Positions 53,430 through 63,099 are shown, counted from the stretch's first letter. The stretch is DNA of 64,000 nucleotides from Blautia luti (GCF_033096465.1 NZ_AP028156.1:2498501-2562500), one strand, 5' to 3'. Numbers and translations are program-made. The notes: generated from the letters alone by a model not told the origin.

Positions 53430-54920
53430 TCAGGAAAGTAACCCTCTTACCATCTCTGCATTAAATGTCACACCTGTCAGGTGATCTACTTCAATCTGAT
53501 ACAGGGCATTGGCTGCGATATGCTCTGCTGCCTGTTCCAGATCACGAATACCGCTTGTATTTTTATGCAATTCAACGATGGCATCCAGACCGTCTTCTGT
53601 TACTACACATTCTTCTGCTTTCAGGCTCATGCGTTTCAGAACTTTCGGAAGAACGTATTTGGAGAAGATGATCTTCTTCTCTTCTGATGTATAATCCGGG
53701 ATATCAATCACCGCGAAACGGGACATCAGAGGTGCGCTGATCTGGGATTTATCGTTTGCCGTAGCAATAGGATAAACGCCCACTGTAGGCACCATACATT
53801 CCATATAGTTATCTGTAAATCCAAGGTTGTCAAGCAGAGTAAGAAGTACGTCTGCAGGATTTCCGTTGCCCTTACCTGACGCTGCTTTATCAAGCTCGTT
53901 GATAATAAATACAAGATTGGATTCTCCTGCTGCCGAGAAGGCTTCCATGATGATTCCGGGCTTTGCGTTTGCATAGATTCTGGAACTTCCTGTAAGCTGT
54001 TCCGGATCATTGATGGAACTCATGTCCAGAGTTGTCCAAGGCAGTTTCAGGATGCGGGCAACTGCGTATGCAATCTGGGATTTACCTGTACCCGCAGGGC
54101 CTACAAGGAGAAGTCCGTATGCAGGAAGTGTATGGGTACGGTTGATCTGGATGATTGTTTCAATGATACGCTGCTTTACAGATTCCATTCCGTAGAGTTC
54201 CTCATCAAGGATCCTGCGGGCTTCCTGAGGATCGATTGCTTCAAAGTAATTGCTCTTCCACTGTACATTCATCATGATGGAAAGTGCTCTCTGAGCATGA
54301 CGTCTCTCCTCCGGAGATACTTCGTGTGAACGGGCAACTGCAAGGTTTCTTCTCGCCCAGAGACGGATATTGTCCGGCAAGGTTCTGCCTGCGCAGGTCA
54401 TAAAATCAGTAATGCTCTGGATGCTTGTCAGCTTCATTTCATCCCCTGTCTCTTCCTCATCTTCATCCTCAATAATCTCTGCCGGCGCACTGCTTGCCAG
54501 AAGTCTCTCGATCATAAACTGAAGAAATCCGTCCTCTGCGGAAAGCTTGGTACCGCCACCAAATGCTGTCTCACGGATCTTATAAACTGCATATCCGTTC
54601 TCCTGGTTCTGTCCGGAAAGACGTACATTAATGTGGTTCTCTCCAAGCCATTTCAGAAGGCTTACGAATCTGGAATCAATGCTTAAAATGTCTGCGCTAA
54701 AGTTTCCGTCTTCTTCTTTAAATTCAAAGGAAGTACGTTTGATCGGATTGGTAAAGATACCGCAGGAATGGTGTTTCCACTGGCGGCTGCTGTTGTCCAG
54801 GATCATAATCGGTTTCTCAGGAGAAGTCTCCTTTTCATTGGACTGGAAAGTAGTATAGGTACATTCAGACTGTACACCTGGTTTCTTATCTGAAGCACCG
54901 CTGAAATCAAATACTGGCAT
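53430..54920 (-). CDS. Lon-like AAA+ ATPase without a protease domain
   Basis: A 496-residue protein. Residues 1-220 are an unfamiliar N-terminal part with an acidic stretch (EDEDEEETGDE). Residues about 240-485 match the Lon AAA+ module: ELYGMESVKQRIIETI, Walker A GPAGTGKS (274-281), SSRIYANAKPGIIMEAFSAA, Walker B IINELDK, IATANDKSQISAPLMSRFAVI and IRDLEQAAEHIA. The Walker B acidic pair reads N-E instead of D-E. The Lon peptidase (Ser-Lys) domain is absent: the protein ends 11 residues after the AAA lid. It may be a chaperone-like unfoldase or regulator. The start at 54920 follows AAGGAGT. Confidence 0.78.
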   Translation of the reverse strand: MPVFDFSGASDKKPGVQSECTYTTFQSNEKETSPEKPIMILDNSSRQWKHHSCGIFTNPIKRTSFEFKEEDGNFSADILSIDSRFVSLLKWLGENHINVRLSGQNQENGYAVYKIRETAFGGGTKLSAEDGFLQFMIERLLASSAPAEIIEDEDEEETGDEMKLTSIQSITDFMTCAGRTLPDNIRLWARRNLAVARSHEVSPEERRHAQRALSIMMNVQWKSNYFEAIDPQEARRILDEELYGMESVKQRIIETIIQINRTHTLPAYGLLLVGPAGTGKSQIAYAVARILKLPWTTLDMSSINDPEQLTGSSRIYANAKPGIIMEAFSAAGESNLVFIINELDKAASGKGNGNPADVLLTLLDNLGFTDNYMECMVPTVGVYPIATANDKSQISAPLMSRFAVIDIPDYTSEEKKIIFSKYVLPKVLKRMSLKAEECVVTEDGLDAIVELHKNTSGIRDLEQAAEHIAANALYQIEVDHLTGVTFNAEMVRGLLS

Positions 54921-55052
54921 GGTGATTACTCCTTTTATTTTATCCTTGTTCCGTGTAATTTTTAATTTATAACTCTTTATTATTCTAGCAGAATCTTTCG
55001 TTTTAATCAATTCCAGAAACGTACTTAATGCATATTTATTCCGTCAAAGTCA

Positions 55053-55081
55053 TTGACGGTAACATCCGCAGGCTTTATAAT
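55053..55081 (+). promoter_or_regulatory. Sigma-A promoter of trpS with an overlapping inverted repeat
   Basis: -35 TTGACG (55053-55058) and -10 TATAAT (55076-55081) are spaced by 17 bases. The -35 box is the right half of CCGTCA-N7-TGACGG (55041-55059), a possible operator. Confidence 0.85.
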
Positions 55082-55144
55082 AGGAATAACTGAGAATTTC
55101 CAGAAACTCTCTGGGAAATCGAAATTCACTTTTAGGAGAACAAA

Positions 55145-56206
55145 ATGAGCAAAATTATTTTAACCGGTGACCGTCCAACCGGCCGCCTTCATGTTGGACA
55201 TTATGTTGGTTCATTATCCGAGCGTGTTCGTTTACAGAATTCCGGCTTATATGATGAAATTTATATTATGATTGCAGATGCACAGGCATTAACAGATAAC
55301 GCAGAACACCCTGAGAAAGTTCGCCAGAATATTCTCCAGGTTGCGTTGGATTACCTTGCATGCGGCATTGATCCTGAGAAATCCACTATCTTTATCCAGT
55401 CCATGGTTCCGGAGCTTACAGAGCTTACTTTCTATTATATGAACCTTGTTACTGTAGCACGTGTGCAGCGTAACCCTACTGTTAAATCTGAGATCCAGAT
55501 GCGTAATTTCGAAGCAAGCATCCCTGTCGGATTCTTCTGTTATCCGATCAGCCAGGCGGCAGATATCACTGCTTTCCATGCTACTACTGTTCCGGTTGGA
55601 GAAGACCAGCTCCCAATGCTTGAACAGTGTAAAGAGATCGTGCACAAATTTAACACTGTATACGGGGAAACCCTGACAGAGCCGGAGATCATTCTGCCAT
55701 CCAATAAAGCATGTCTCCGTCTCCCTGGTATCGACGGAAAGGCCAAAATGAGCAAGTCTCTTGGCAACTGCATCTATCTTGCAGATGAAGAAGCAGATGT
55801 TAAGAAGAAAGTTATGTCCATGTTCACAGACCCGAATCACCTTCGTGTGGAAGATCCGGGCCGTGTAGAAGGAAACCCTGTATTTATTTATCTGGACGCA
55901 TTCTGCAAACCGGAATACTTCGCAGAATTCCTGCCTGAATACCAGAATCTGGACGAGTTAAAAGCACACTATACACGCGGCGGTCTGGGTGATGTTAAAG
56001 TTAAGAAATTCCTGAACAAAGTACTCCAGGCAGAACTTTCTCCGATCCGTGAGAGACGTAAATACTGGGAGCAGCATCTGGATGACGTATATGAGATCCT
56101 GAAAGAGGGAAGTAAAGTTGCTGAAGCGAAAGCAGCACAGACACTTCATGATGTACGTTCCGCAATGCAGATCAACTACTTCGATGATAACAGTCTGATC
56201 AAATAA
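55145..56206 (+). CDS. trpS: Tryptophanyl-tRNA synthetase
   Basis: A 353-residue class I synthetase that charges tRNA-Trp. The HIGH-like TGRLHVGHYVGSL (12-24) and the KMSKS loop (KMSKSLGN) are present, as are the Trp-specific VGEDQLPMLE and RNPTVKSEIQM regions. TAGGAG precedes the ATG by a suitable distance. No T-box leader was seen. It is monocistronic with its own promoter and terminator. Confidence 0.97.
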   Translation: MSKIILTGDRPTGRLHVGHYVGSLSERVRLQNSGLYDEIYIMIADAQALTDNAEHPEKVRQNILQVALDYLACGIDPEKSTIFIQSMVPELTELTFYYMNLVTVARVQRNPTVKSEIQMRNFEASIPVGFFCYPISQAADITAFHATTVPVGEDQLPMLEQCKEIVHKFNTVYGETLTEPEIILPSNKACLRLPGIDGKAKMSKSLGNCIYLADEEADVKKKVMSMFTDPNHLRVEDPGRVEGNPVFIYLDAFCKPEYFAEFLPEYQNLDELKAHYTRGGLGDVKVKKFLNKVLQAELSPIRERRKYWEQHLDDVYEILKEGSKVAEAKAAQTLHDVRSAMQINYFDDNSLIK

Positions 56207-56221
56207 GCATTTTATATTTTC

Positions 56222-56263
56222 AAAAAGTTCCGTCTATGATGCGATTCATAGCCGGAACTTTTT
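56222..56263. terminator. Intrinsic terminator between trpS and the GGDEF gene
   Basis: AAAAAGTTCCG pairs with CGGAACTTTTT, with an inner CTATG/CATAG match. The symmetric A and T tails allow it to work for both convergent genes. Confidence 0.9.
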
Positions 56264-56291
56264 ATATAAGTATTTATTATCATAGATATTT

Positions 56292-58634
56292 TCAGGATTC
56301 CAAATCCTTCTTTACTGTCTTCCTTCTGAGCTTCTTTGCCTCGTAAAGTGCCCTGTCTGCCTCCTTCAGCACATCAGCGATCACAAGCCCGTTTCTGCAT
56401 ATCACAGACGTGCATCCTGCCGACAGTTCCACATAATATTCTTTATCCGAACTGCGGTTAAAAATTTCATTCTCTTCCCTCACTTTTTCTATGATCCGCT
56501 GCCCGTCTTCCATATTTCCCAGAATGACCACACAGAATTCGTCACCGCCGATCCTGCCTACAATTCCCTCTTTTCCCACAACAGACTTCAGGGTCTGTGC
56601 GCAGTGTCTGATGGAAAAATCCCCCTCTATGTGTCCAAATGAATCATTGATTTCCTTTAGATGATCCAGATCCGCAAACAGGATCACCATCTCTTTTCCT
56701 TCATTCTCCTTATTCATCTGAAGAGTTTTTTCCATAAAACCTCTGCGGTTCATACATCCTGTCAGTGCATCGGACTCGGAAATGAAATTCAGGACTTCAT
56801 TTTTCTCCCTGATCTCCTGAACCAGAGCCTCCAGTTTCCACTGCATATCTTTCTGTTCCCTGGACATCTGATACATACGCAGCATATTGCCGATCTGACG
56901 GCTGATAAGATAAAACAGCGCCAGATTGGATGGATTGATCTCTGCCACCAGAATTCCATACTGCATTTCTCCTGAAAAAAGACACAGGAGCGTTGCCACA
57001 TAATTCCGTCCGTTCCTCTTTCTGGTAACAATCATTCCTCTGCCTGCACAGATAGTAGAAACTTCCGGCCTCTCGTCCTCTTTAAATGAGATGATCTGCT
57101 CTCCGGACTGATAGGCAGCCAGATACATCCGTTCCGGGCAGTGCCATTCTTCATTCCTGAAATGTGCAATAGGTTCCTTAAATATATACAGATAAGATGC
57201 TTCTGCTTTCAGCGCATGAAGCTTCACCAGCGCACGTCTGTACATCTCCTGTTCATCATCCATATGGCACAGCATATCCTTGGAAATCAGCGGCACAAAC
57301 CAGCTCTCCTGCTGAAACGTACTGAAATAGTCTTTTTCACCTTTTATGATATATGCCAGGATCTTATCATGCAGCTGTCGTTTTCTCAACAGCAGATTGC
57401 TGATTGCTTCTTTATGGATTTCTTTTCTCTGCAGTTCCATCTGCACACACTCATCCGTAAATCTATCAAAAACCTTCAACAGGGAAACACCGCTGATATA
57501 TTTACTGATCTCACTGTCAAAAAGTTTCTGAAGGCCTCTTTTTATATTCTCTTCACTCTCAGGGATCCTGAAATCCACTTCCATGATGGACCAGAGATAT
57601 TCCTTCGCTTTATATTTTAATACAATATCGGTATTCTCCACCAGGATCTCTTCCAGGCATTCTTCTATATAGCTTTCTGAAATCCATTTCCAGACATTCT
57701 TTTGTGTGTGGACAGAATTTGGATCCTGCCAGCAGGTCTGCATGCTGCATCCACAGGACTCTCTCAGTCTCAGTTTCGCCGGCACTACCACGGAATGACA
57801 TTTCTTACCTTTGCACAGTTCTGCTGCACCGATCACTGCCATATATCCCATATCAAATGCATTCTGAAGCACGGTAGTAAGAGGGGGATTCATGGTTTCC
57901 GCCAGCTCCCAGTCATCATATCCTGTAATCGCAATATCTATTCCGACTATCATTCCTCTTCTGGCGCATTCCCGGTATGCTGTCTCTGCCATTACATCGT
58001 TGGCGCAGATCATAGCTTCCATATCTGGAAAGCGATCCAGCAGCCGGTTCACCTGTTCCTTGACACAGGAAGAAAAATCCCCATATGCAATCCTGCTCTC
58101 ATCAAAGGAAATCCCGTATTCTTTCATTACATCGTAAACAGCCTGCCGCCTCTCACGGGCATCTGTATTCCCATGAGGACCTGCAAGATAAGTAAAGCTG
58201 CGATAACCATGATCCCTTACCAGATGTTCGACAATCCCATACATGCCATGGTAATTATCCGCAATGATAGAGGTAGAAGTTCCGGAGCAGTCCCTCTCTT
58301 CTACCAGAACACGGGGTTTATCTTTATATCTGTCCAGAAATGTTTCCCGCTCCTTCTCATCCAGGAAAATACACAGAGAACCATATGCTATGATCAGCGC
58401 ATCTACATCTGCAAATGCCTGATAATCATATGCTGCATTAAACTGGTAATCATAATCATCTTCTGTATCTTCTCCAAAGTATGATTTATAATAATAGCTG
58501 CTGTGAATTCCAAGAAAAAACAGAACATTGATGTCCATAGATCTGGCCGCATGGAAAATCCCCTGCATCAGATCCATCGTGTGGGGTGAATTTGCATTTC
58601 CGATCATCACTCCAATGGTATATCTTTTCTTCAT
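56292..58634 (-). CDS. Diguanylate cyclase with LacI-like periplasmic-binding-fold sensor
   Basis: A 780-residue soluble protein. Residues about 1-285 are a Peripla_BP_3/LacI-type ligand domain (RYTIGVMIGNANSPHTMDLM; MICANDVMAETAY; ITGYDDWELAE) but without any helix-turn-helix. A cysteine-containing linker (SCGCSMQTC), a helical and a GAF-like region follow. The C-terminus is a GGDEF domain (ILFADLDHLKEINDSFGH; GRIGGDEFCVV, GGDEF at about 696) with an intact active site and no RxxD inhibition site. It probably makes c-di-GMP in response to an internal small molecule. No membrane segment is present. The start at 58634 follows GGAAGC; an ATG at 58640 is close. Confidence 0.87.
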   Translation of the reverse strand: MKKRYTIGVMIGNANSPHTMDLMQGIFHAARSMDINVLFFLGIHSSYYYKSYFGEDTEDDYDYQFNAAYDYQAFADVDALIIAYGSLCIFLDEKERETFLDRYKDKPRVLVEERDCSGTSTSIIADNYHGMYGIVEHLVRDHGYRSFTYLAGPHGNTDARERRQAVYDVMKEYGISFDESRIAYGDFSSCVKEQVNRLLDRFPDMEAMICANDVMAETAYRECARRGMIVGIDIAITGYDDWELAETMNPPLTTVLQNAFDMGYMAVIGAAELCKGKKCHSVVVPAKLRLRESCGCSMQTCWQDPNSVHTQKNVWKWISESYIEECLEEILVENTDIVLKYKAKEYLWSIMEVDFRIPESEENIKRGLQKLFDSEISKYISGVSLLKVFDRFTDECVQMELQRKEIHKEAISNLLLRKRQLHDKILAYIIKGEKDYFSTFQQESWFVPLISKDMLCHMDDEQEMYRRALVKLHALKAEASYLYIFKEPIAHFRNEEWHCPERMYLAAYQSGEQIISFKEDERPEVSTICAGRGMIVTRKRNGRNYVATLLCLFSGEMQYGILVAEINPSNLALFYLISRQIGNMLRMYQMSREQKDMQWKLEALVQEIREKNEVLNFISESDALTGCMNRRGFMEKTLQMNKENEGKEMVILFADLDHLKEINDSFGHIEGDFSIRHCAQTLKSVVGKEGIVGRIGGDEFCVVILGNMEDGQRIIEKVREENEIFNRSSDKEYYVELSAGCTSVICRNGLVIADVLKEADRALYEAKKLRRKTVKKDLES

Positions 58635-58894
58635 ACGCATGCTTCCTTTCAATAACCAACACGCCTTTATTTCGTTTTATTTTACAATATTTTTCTATTT
58701 CATTCAATATATTTTAGCAATTTTGCCTTTATTCCCACCTGACTTACCTGATTTTCGTCAGAGGAATCTGGCAGTCCCTCTTGCATTTTATCTGATTTAA
58801 TATAGCGTCATTTTATAAATATTTATAGATTTCATTTATAAGAAAGTATGGTATACTATAACTATCTTTTAAGAAATTATGAGGTTAAATACAT

Positions 58895-60082
58895 ATGAAC
58901 AAGATTTATCTGGATCAGGCAAGTACTTCTTTCCCGAAAGCTCCCTCTGTGGCAGATGCTGTATATCATTATCTTTCCAAGGCACCCGTAAATGTAAACC
59001 GTGGAACCTATCAGGATGCCTATGATACCGAAGAACAGATATTTGAAACCAGGGAGCAGCTCCTGAAGCTTTTCCATTTTTCTTCAGGAAAAGGGAAAAA
59101 TGTAATCTTCACTCCCAATATCACCACCAGTCTGAATGTCCTTTTAAAAGGACTCCTGAAACCCGGTGACCACGTTCTGGTCACTTCCATGGAGCATAAT
59201 GCAGTCATGCGTCCCCTGGTACAGCTCACCGGTCAGGGAGTAATTTTTGACCGGATTCCATGTACATCAGACGGCTCTCTTCTTCTGGAGCAGGCCAAGA
59301 AACTTCTCACTCCCCGGACCCGGCTTCTGGTCTGTCTTCACGCCTCCAATGTATGCGGCACCATCATGCCTGCCAGAGAGATCGGCCAATTCTGTCGGGA
59401 ACACGGACTTTTATTTATTCTGGATACTGCCCAGACTGCCGGAACCATTCCTGTGGATATGGAAGATTTCCAGATCAGTGCACTGGCTTTTACCGGTCAT
59501 AAGGGGCTTCGCGGGCCTCAGGGTACAGGCGGATTTCTCATACGCAGCGAACTGGTCAGCCAGATCGATCCTCTGCTCAGCGGAGGAACCGGAAGTGCTT
59601 CCCACACAGAAGAGGTTCCGGATTTTCTCCCGGATCGCTTCGAACCCGGAACTCCCAATATTCCCGGAATCCTGGGACTTCATGCAGCACTTGAGGATCT
59701 TTCCCGGACTTCTATGGAGGAAACTTTTCAGCACGAAATGATGCTGACCAGCTATTTCATTCAGGGAATCCTGGATCTGGATCCGGCAGAGAAACATCTT
59801 CGGATCATTGGAAAAAAAGATACTGCTGGCAGATGTCCGGTTGTGTCTGTTCAGACCCTGGATACAGATATTGCACTGGCTGCCTTTGAATTGGACAATA
59901 CCTATGGGATCATGACCCGTGTAGGGCTTCATTGTGCGCCATCTGCACATAAGACATTGGGGACGTATCCCACTGGCACTATCCGTTTTTCTTTTGGCCC
60001 GGAAAACACAGTTTCTGAACTGGATCAGGCTCTGGATGCACTTGCACATATCACAGAAACACAAAGTAAAAGAGGGAGGTAA
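58895..60082 (+). CDS. Cysteine desulfurase (class V aminotransferase family)
   Basis: A 395-residue PLP enzyme that takes sulfur or selenium from cysteine or selenocysteine. The PLP Lys is in FTGHKGLRGPQG, the PLP phosphate site in TSMEHNAVMRP, and LDTAQTAGTIPVDM has the ring-stacking Asp. GLHCAPSAHKTLGTYPTGTIR contains the active-site Cys as in the SufS-like/'EGC' group. It is followed 6 bases later by a LysR regulator, an arrangement common in clostridial selenium metabolism. No iscU or selD is in the window. Confidence 0.88.
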   Translation: MNKIYLDQASTSFPKAPSVADAVYHYLSKAPVNVNRGTYQDAYDTEEQIFETREQLLKLFHFSSGKGKNVIFTPNITTSLNVLLKGLLKPGDHVLVTSMEHNAVMRPLVQLTGQGVIFDRIPCTSDGSLLLEQAKKLLTPRTRLLVCLHASNVCGTIMPAREIGQFCREHGLLFILDTAQTAGTIPVDMEDFQISALAFTGHKGLRGPQGTGGFLIRSELVSQIDPLLSGGTGSASHTEEVPDFLPDRFEPGTPNIPGILGLHAALEDLSRTSMEETFQHEMMLTSYFIQGILDLDPAEKHLRIIGKKDTAGRCPVVSVQTLDTDIALAAFELDNTYGIMTRVGLHCAPSAHKTLGTYPTGTIRFSFGPENTVSELDQALDALAHITETQSKRGR

Positions 60083-60088
60083 CACCCT

Positions 60089-60979
60089 ATGGAATTTAAA
60101 CAACTGGAAGCCTTTGTGGCTGTAGTAGATTATGGAAGCTTTTCAGAGGCAGCCAGAAAACTTTACCTGACCCAGCCTACTATCAGCACTCACATCCGTT
60201 CCCTGGAAGAAGAACTTCATACCCGGCTGATCATCCGCACGACCAAAAAACTCACTATCACGCCCAAAGGTTATCAGCTCTACGACAGTGCCGTCCGTAT
60301 GCTGGATATTCGCAATAACCTTTTTGAAAACTTTACCGGTTCGAAGAAACAGATCATTGATCTGGCGGCTTCCACCATCCCTTCTTCCTATCTTCTCCCA
60401 GAACTTATGGCAGGTTTCGGCAGAATGTATCCGGATGTATATTTCCACTCCTGGCAGACAGACAGTGCCGGAGCTATCAGCCGTGTTCTGGACGGAAGCG
60501 TAGATCTAGCTCTCACCGGGCAGAATACAGGAGATGACAGTTGTATATTTATTCCTTTCTGCCAGGATGATATGGTGATCGCCACTCCTGTAAATGACCA
60601 TTACCTGCAGCTGAAAGAACGCCCTGTTACATTTTCTGATTTTCTCAAAGATCCCATTATCATCCGCGAAAGAGGTTCCGGTACCAAAAAGGAAATGGAC
60701 ATCTTTCTGGAAAACGCCGGAATTGAGCCTTCCAGTCTGAATGTTGTGGCGCGGATGAATGATCTGGAATCTATCAAAAAATCCATTGTAAATGGTCTGG
60801 GCATTTCCATTCTTTCTGCCAGATCCGCAGTGGATCTGAAAAAAACAAAACAGATCCTTCTGTTTCCATTAGAGGGAACTGCTCATAAACGCAGTTTTTA
60901 TATTGTTTGCAGCAAAAACAGGATCCTGAAGGCCCATGTCCGCCAGTTTATTCAATATGTAAAAAATTATTACTTATAG
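60089..60979 (+). CDS. LysR-family regulator, selenium-metabolism type
   Basis: A 296-residue LysR activator or repressor. The helix-turn-helix is at about 1-60 (FSEAARKLYLTQPTISTHIR), then a linker helix and an effector-binding domain (IDLAASTIPSSYLLPELMAG; DPIIIRERGSGTKKEM; GLGISILSARSAVDL). It lies 6 bases after the desulfurase gene, and its AGGGAGG site overlaps that gene's end, so the two are co-transcribed. The pair matches what is called selenium metabolism-associated LysR in the family databases (from memory). Target genes are not in the window. Confidence 0.83.
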   Translation: MEFKQLEAFVAVVDYGSFSEAARKLYLTQPTISTHIRSLEEELHTRLIIRTTKKLTITPKGYQLYDSAVRMLDIRNNLFENFTGSKKQIIDLAASTIPSSYLLPELMAGFGRMYPDVYFHSWQTDSAGAISRVLDGSVDLALTGQNTGDDSCIFIPFCQDDMVIATPVNDHYLQLKERPVTFSDFLKDPIIIRERGSGTKKEMDIFLENAGIEPSSLNVVARMNDLESIKKSIVNGLGISILSARSAVDLKKTKQILLFPLEGTAHKRSFYIVCSKNRILKAHVRQFIQYVKNYYL

Positions 60980-61018
60980 TATCTTTCTGAGAAATTCCGG
61001 CAATCTCCCATTACAGCA

Positions 61019-61047
61019 TTGCAATTCCTGCCGGTTTCCTGTACAAT
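61019..61047 (+). promoter_or_regulatory. Sigma-A promoter of the DUF1445-fliB unit
   Basis: -35 TTGCAA (61019-61024) and -10 TACAAT (61042-61047) are spaced by 17 bases. Confidence 0.75.
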
Positions 61048-61087
61048 ACTTTTATATTGTAAAGTATGAAACAGGAGGTAATTTATT

Positions 61088-61912
61088 ATGGCTTTTGATA
61101 TCACACCCTATGTAGATATGTCCCCTAAGGAGGTTCGTGAACTGATCCGTAAAGGAGTTATCGATTTTCCTACCGCCGGTATGTGCCGTGGTTATGCACA
61201 GGCGAATCTGGTAATCCTGCCGCCGGAATATGCCGCAGATTTTGAGGAATTTGCGCATAAGAATCCATTCCCGTGTCCGATCCTTGAAATCATTAAAGGT
61301 ACTCCTGAGACCCACGATATGGGCGAGGGCGGAAATATCTGCACAGATATTCCGAAATATCGAATCTATGAAAACGGCGTATTTACAAAAGAGACCACGG
61401 ATGCTTCCGAATACTGGAAAGAAGGATATGTGGGATTTCTCATTGGCTGTTCTTTCTCTTTCGAAGAAGCATTAATCAGAGAAGGAATTGAAATCCGCCA
61501 CATTGCACAGGGAAGAAATGTACCTATGTTTAAGACCAACATCCAGACAGTTCCTGTCGGACCATTCTCCGGCCCTATGGTCTGCTCCATGCGCCCGATG
61601 ACACCGGAAAACGCGAAAAAGGCTTACGATATTACTTTCAAAATGCCGAATGTTCACGGTGCTCCTGTACATATGGGCGATCCAAAGGAAGTTGGTGTTG
61701 CCGATGTTATGAAACCGGATTACGGAGAGGCTGTTGATATTTACGAAGGTGAAATTCCTGTATTCTGGCCATGCGGTGTTACTCCACAGGCAGCAATCGA
61801 AAACGCAAAACCACCGATCGTTATCACCCATGCACCGGGACATATGTTTATCACCGATATTCCAAATGCAGAGCTGAATGACTATCTGGAGGCTAAGAAA
61901 AAAGAGAACTAA
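61088..61912 (+). CDS. DUF1445/YcsI-family putative hydro-lyase
   Basis: A 274-residue protein of the DUF1445 (YcsI/D-glutamate cyclase-like) family. Family sections are GMCRGYAQANLVILP, GFLIGCSFSFEEALI and FWPCGVTPQAAIENAKPPIV, followed by ITHAPGHMFITDI. Family members have hydro-lyase or D-glutamate cyclase activity in a few cases; the reaction here is unknown. AGGAGG precedes the ATG. Its TAA overlaps the next ATG by one base (TAATG), so translation of FliB is coupled. Confidence 0.87.
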   Translation: MAFDITPYVDMSPKEVRELIRKGVIDFPTAGMCRGYAQANLVILPPEYAADFEEFAHKNPFPCPILEIIKGTPETHDMGEGGNICTDIPKYRIYENGVFTKETTDASEYWKEGYVGFLIGCSFSFEEALIREGIEIRHIAQGRNVPMFKTNIQTVPVGPFSGPMVCSMRPMTPENAKKAYDITFKMPNVHGAPVHMGDPKEVGVADVMKPDYGEAVDIYEGEIPVFWPCGVTPQAAIENAKPPIVITHAPGHMFITDIPNAELNDYLEAKKKEN

Positions 61913-63099
61913 TGCAGTTTACATTTCCCAATTATTATAAAAAATTCTCCTGCATTGCAGGAACCTGTCCCGATACCTGCTGCGCTGGATGGCAGATTGT
62001 GATCGATGACAAAACCTTAAAGAAATACCAGCATTTCAAAGGACCATTCCGCAATCGTCTACATAATGATATTGACTGGAAAGAACATATTTTCCGCCAG
62101 TATGACCGGCGCTGTGCATTTCTGAACGAGGAGAATCTGTGTGATATTTATACCGAGGCCGGACCGAAAATGTTCTGCAAGACCTGCCGCAATTATCCGA
62201 GGCATATTGAAGAATTTGAAGGCTTGCGGGAGATTTCTCTTTCGCTTTCCTGTCCGGAAGCTGCGAGGATCCTGTTATCACAGAAAGAAAAAGTTCAATT
62301 CGTTACCAGAGTAAAAGATACCCGTGAAGAAGTTTACGATGATTTTGATTATCTTCTGTTTACTGCTTTAATGGATACCAGAGATGCGCTTATAGAAGTG
62401 ATCCAGGACAGAACAGTTCCTATACAGAAACGCCTGTGGAAAGTGCTGGCAATTGCACATGATTTCCAGTTATGCGTAGATAAAAATGAACTGTTTCAGT
62501 GGGAAGACATCCGGAAACGTCATGAGATTTCCGGATATGGAGATGCCTTCTGCAGCAAAATTGCTTCTCGAATAAACCTGAATAACAGAAGTGGAACAGC
62601 AAATACAGCGATCCATGAATTATTTAAAGAAATGTGGAAAACTGTTGTCCCGGAAATGGAAGTTCTCCGCCCAGGTTGGCAGGAATACTTAAGGGATTGT
62701 CTGACTCCGTTGTATAAAGAAGATACAGATCCACTGTATGACTCAGGAAATCTTTATTCTCATCATAAAAGCGAATTTGATCACTGTTATCCTGACTGGC
62801 AGATCCAGGAAGAACAGCTTCTGGTTTACTGGATCTATACTTATTTCTGTGGTGCAGTTTATGATGATGAAATCTTTGCCAAAATTAAAATGACAGTTGT
62901 CTGTACCCTGTTTATCCATGAACTAAGTATTGGTACTTATCTGAAAAATAACCGCCAGTTCAGTCTGAATGACCAAATTCAGATCTGCTATCAGTTCTCC
63001 AGAGAGCTGGAACATTCGGATCTTAATCTGAATAAATTTGAGGAACTGATGTCAGAAGATAAGACTTTCTCTTTTGAAAATCTGTTGAGAATATGCTGA
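61912..63099 (+). CDS. fliB: FliB-type lysine-N-methylase, orphan
   Basis: A 395-residue protein of the FliB family, radical-SAM-like or iron-sulfur proteins that methylate lysines on flagellin in Salmonella. The family Cys motif is present (IAGTCPDTCCAGWQI; CAFLNEENLCDIYTEAG; KMFCKTCRNYPR; LSLSCPEAARI). No flagellar gene is nearby. Many clostridia have such copies beside unrelated genes. It shares a unit with the DUF1445 gene, so it may act on another protein. Confidence 0.87.
   Translation: MQFTFPNYYKKFSCIAGTCPDTCCAGWQIVIDDKTLKKYQHFKGPFRNRLHNDIDWKEHIFRQYDRRCAFLNEENLCDIYTEAGPKMFCKTCRNYPRHIEEFEGLREISLSLSCPEAARILLSQKEKVQFVTRVKDTREEVYDDFDYLLFTALMDTRDALIEVIQDRTVPIQKRLWKVLAIAHDFQLCVDKNELFQWEDIRKRHEISGYGDAFCSKIASRINLNNRSGTANTAIHELFKEMWKTVVPEMEVLRPGWQEYLRDCLTPLYKEDTDPLYDSGNLYSHHKSEFDHCYPDWQIQEEQLLVYWIYTYFCGAVYDDEIFAKIKMTVVCTLFIHELSIGTYLKNNRQFSLNDQIQICYQFSRELEHSDLNLNKFEELMSEDKTFSFENLLRIC

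Noticed and set aside
54921-55144. T-box leader for trpS
   Set aside because: No T-box sequence (AGGGTGGNACCGCG-like) or terminator/antiterminator pair is present; only a promoter and a small hairpin.
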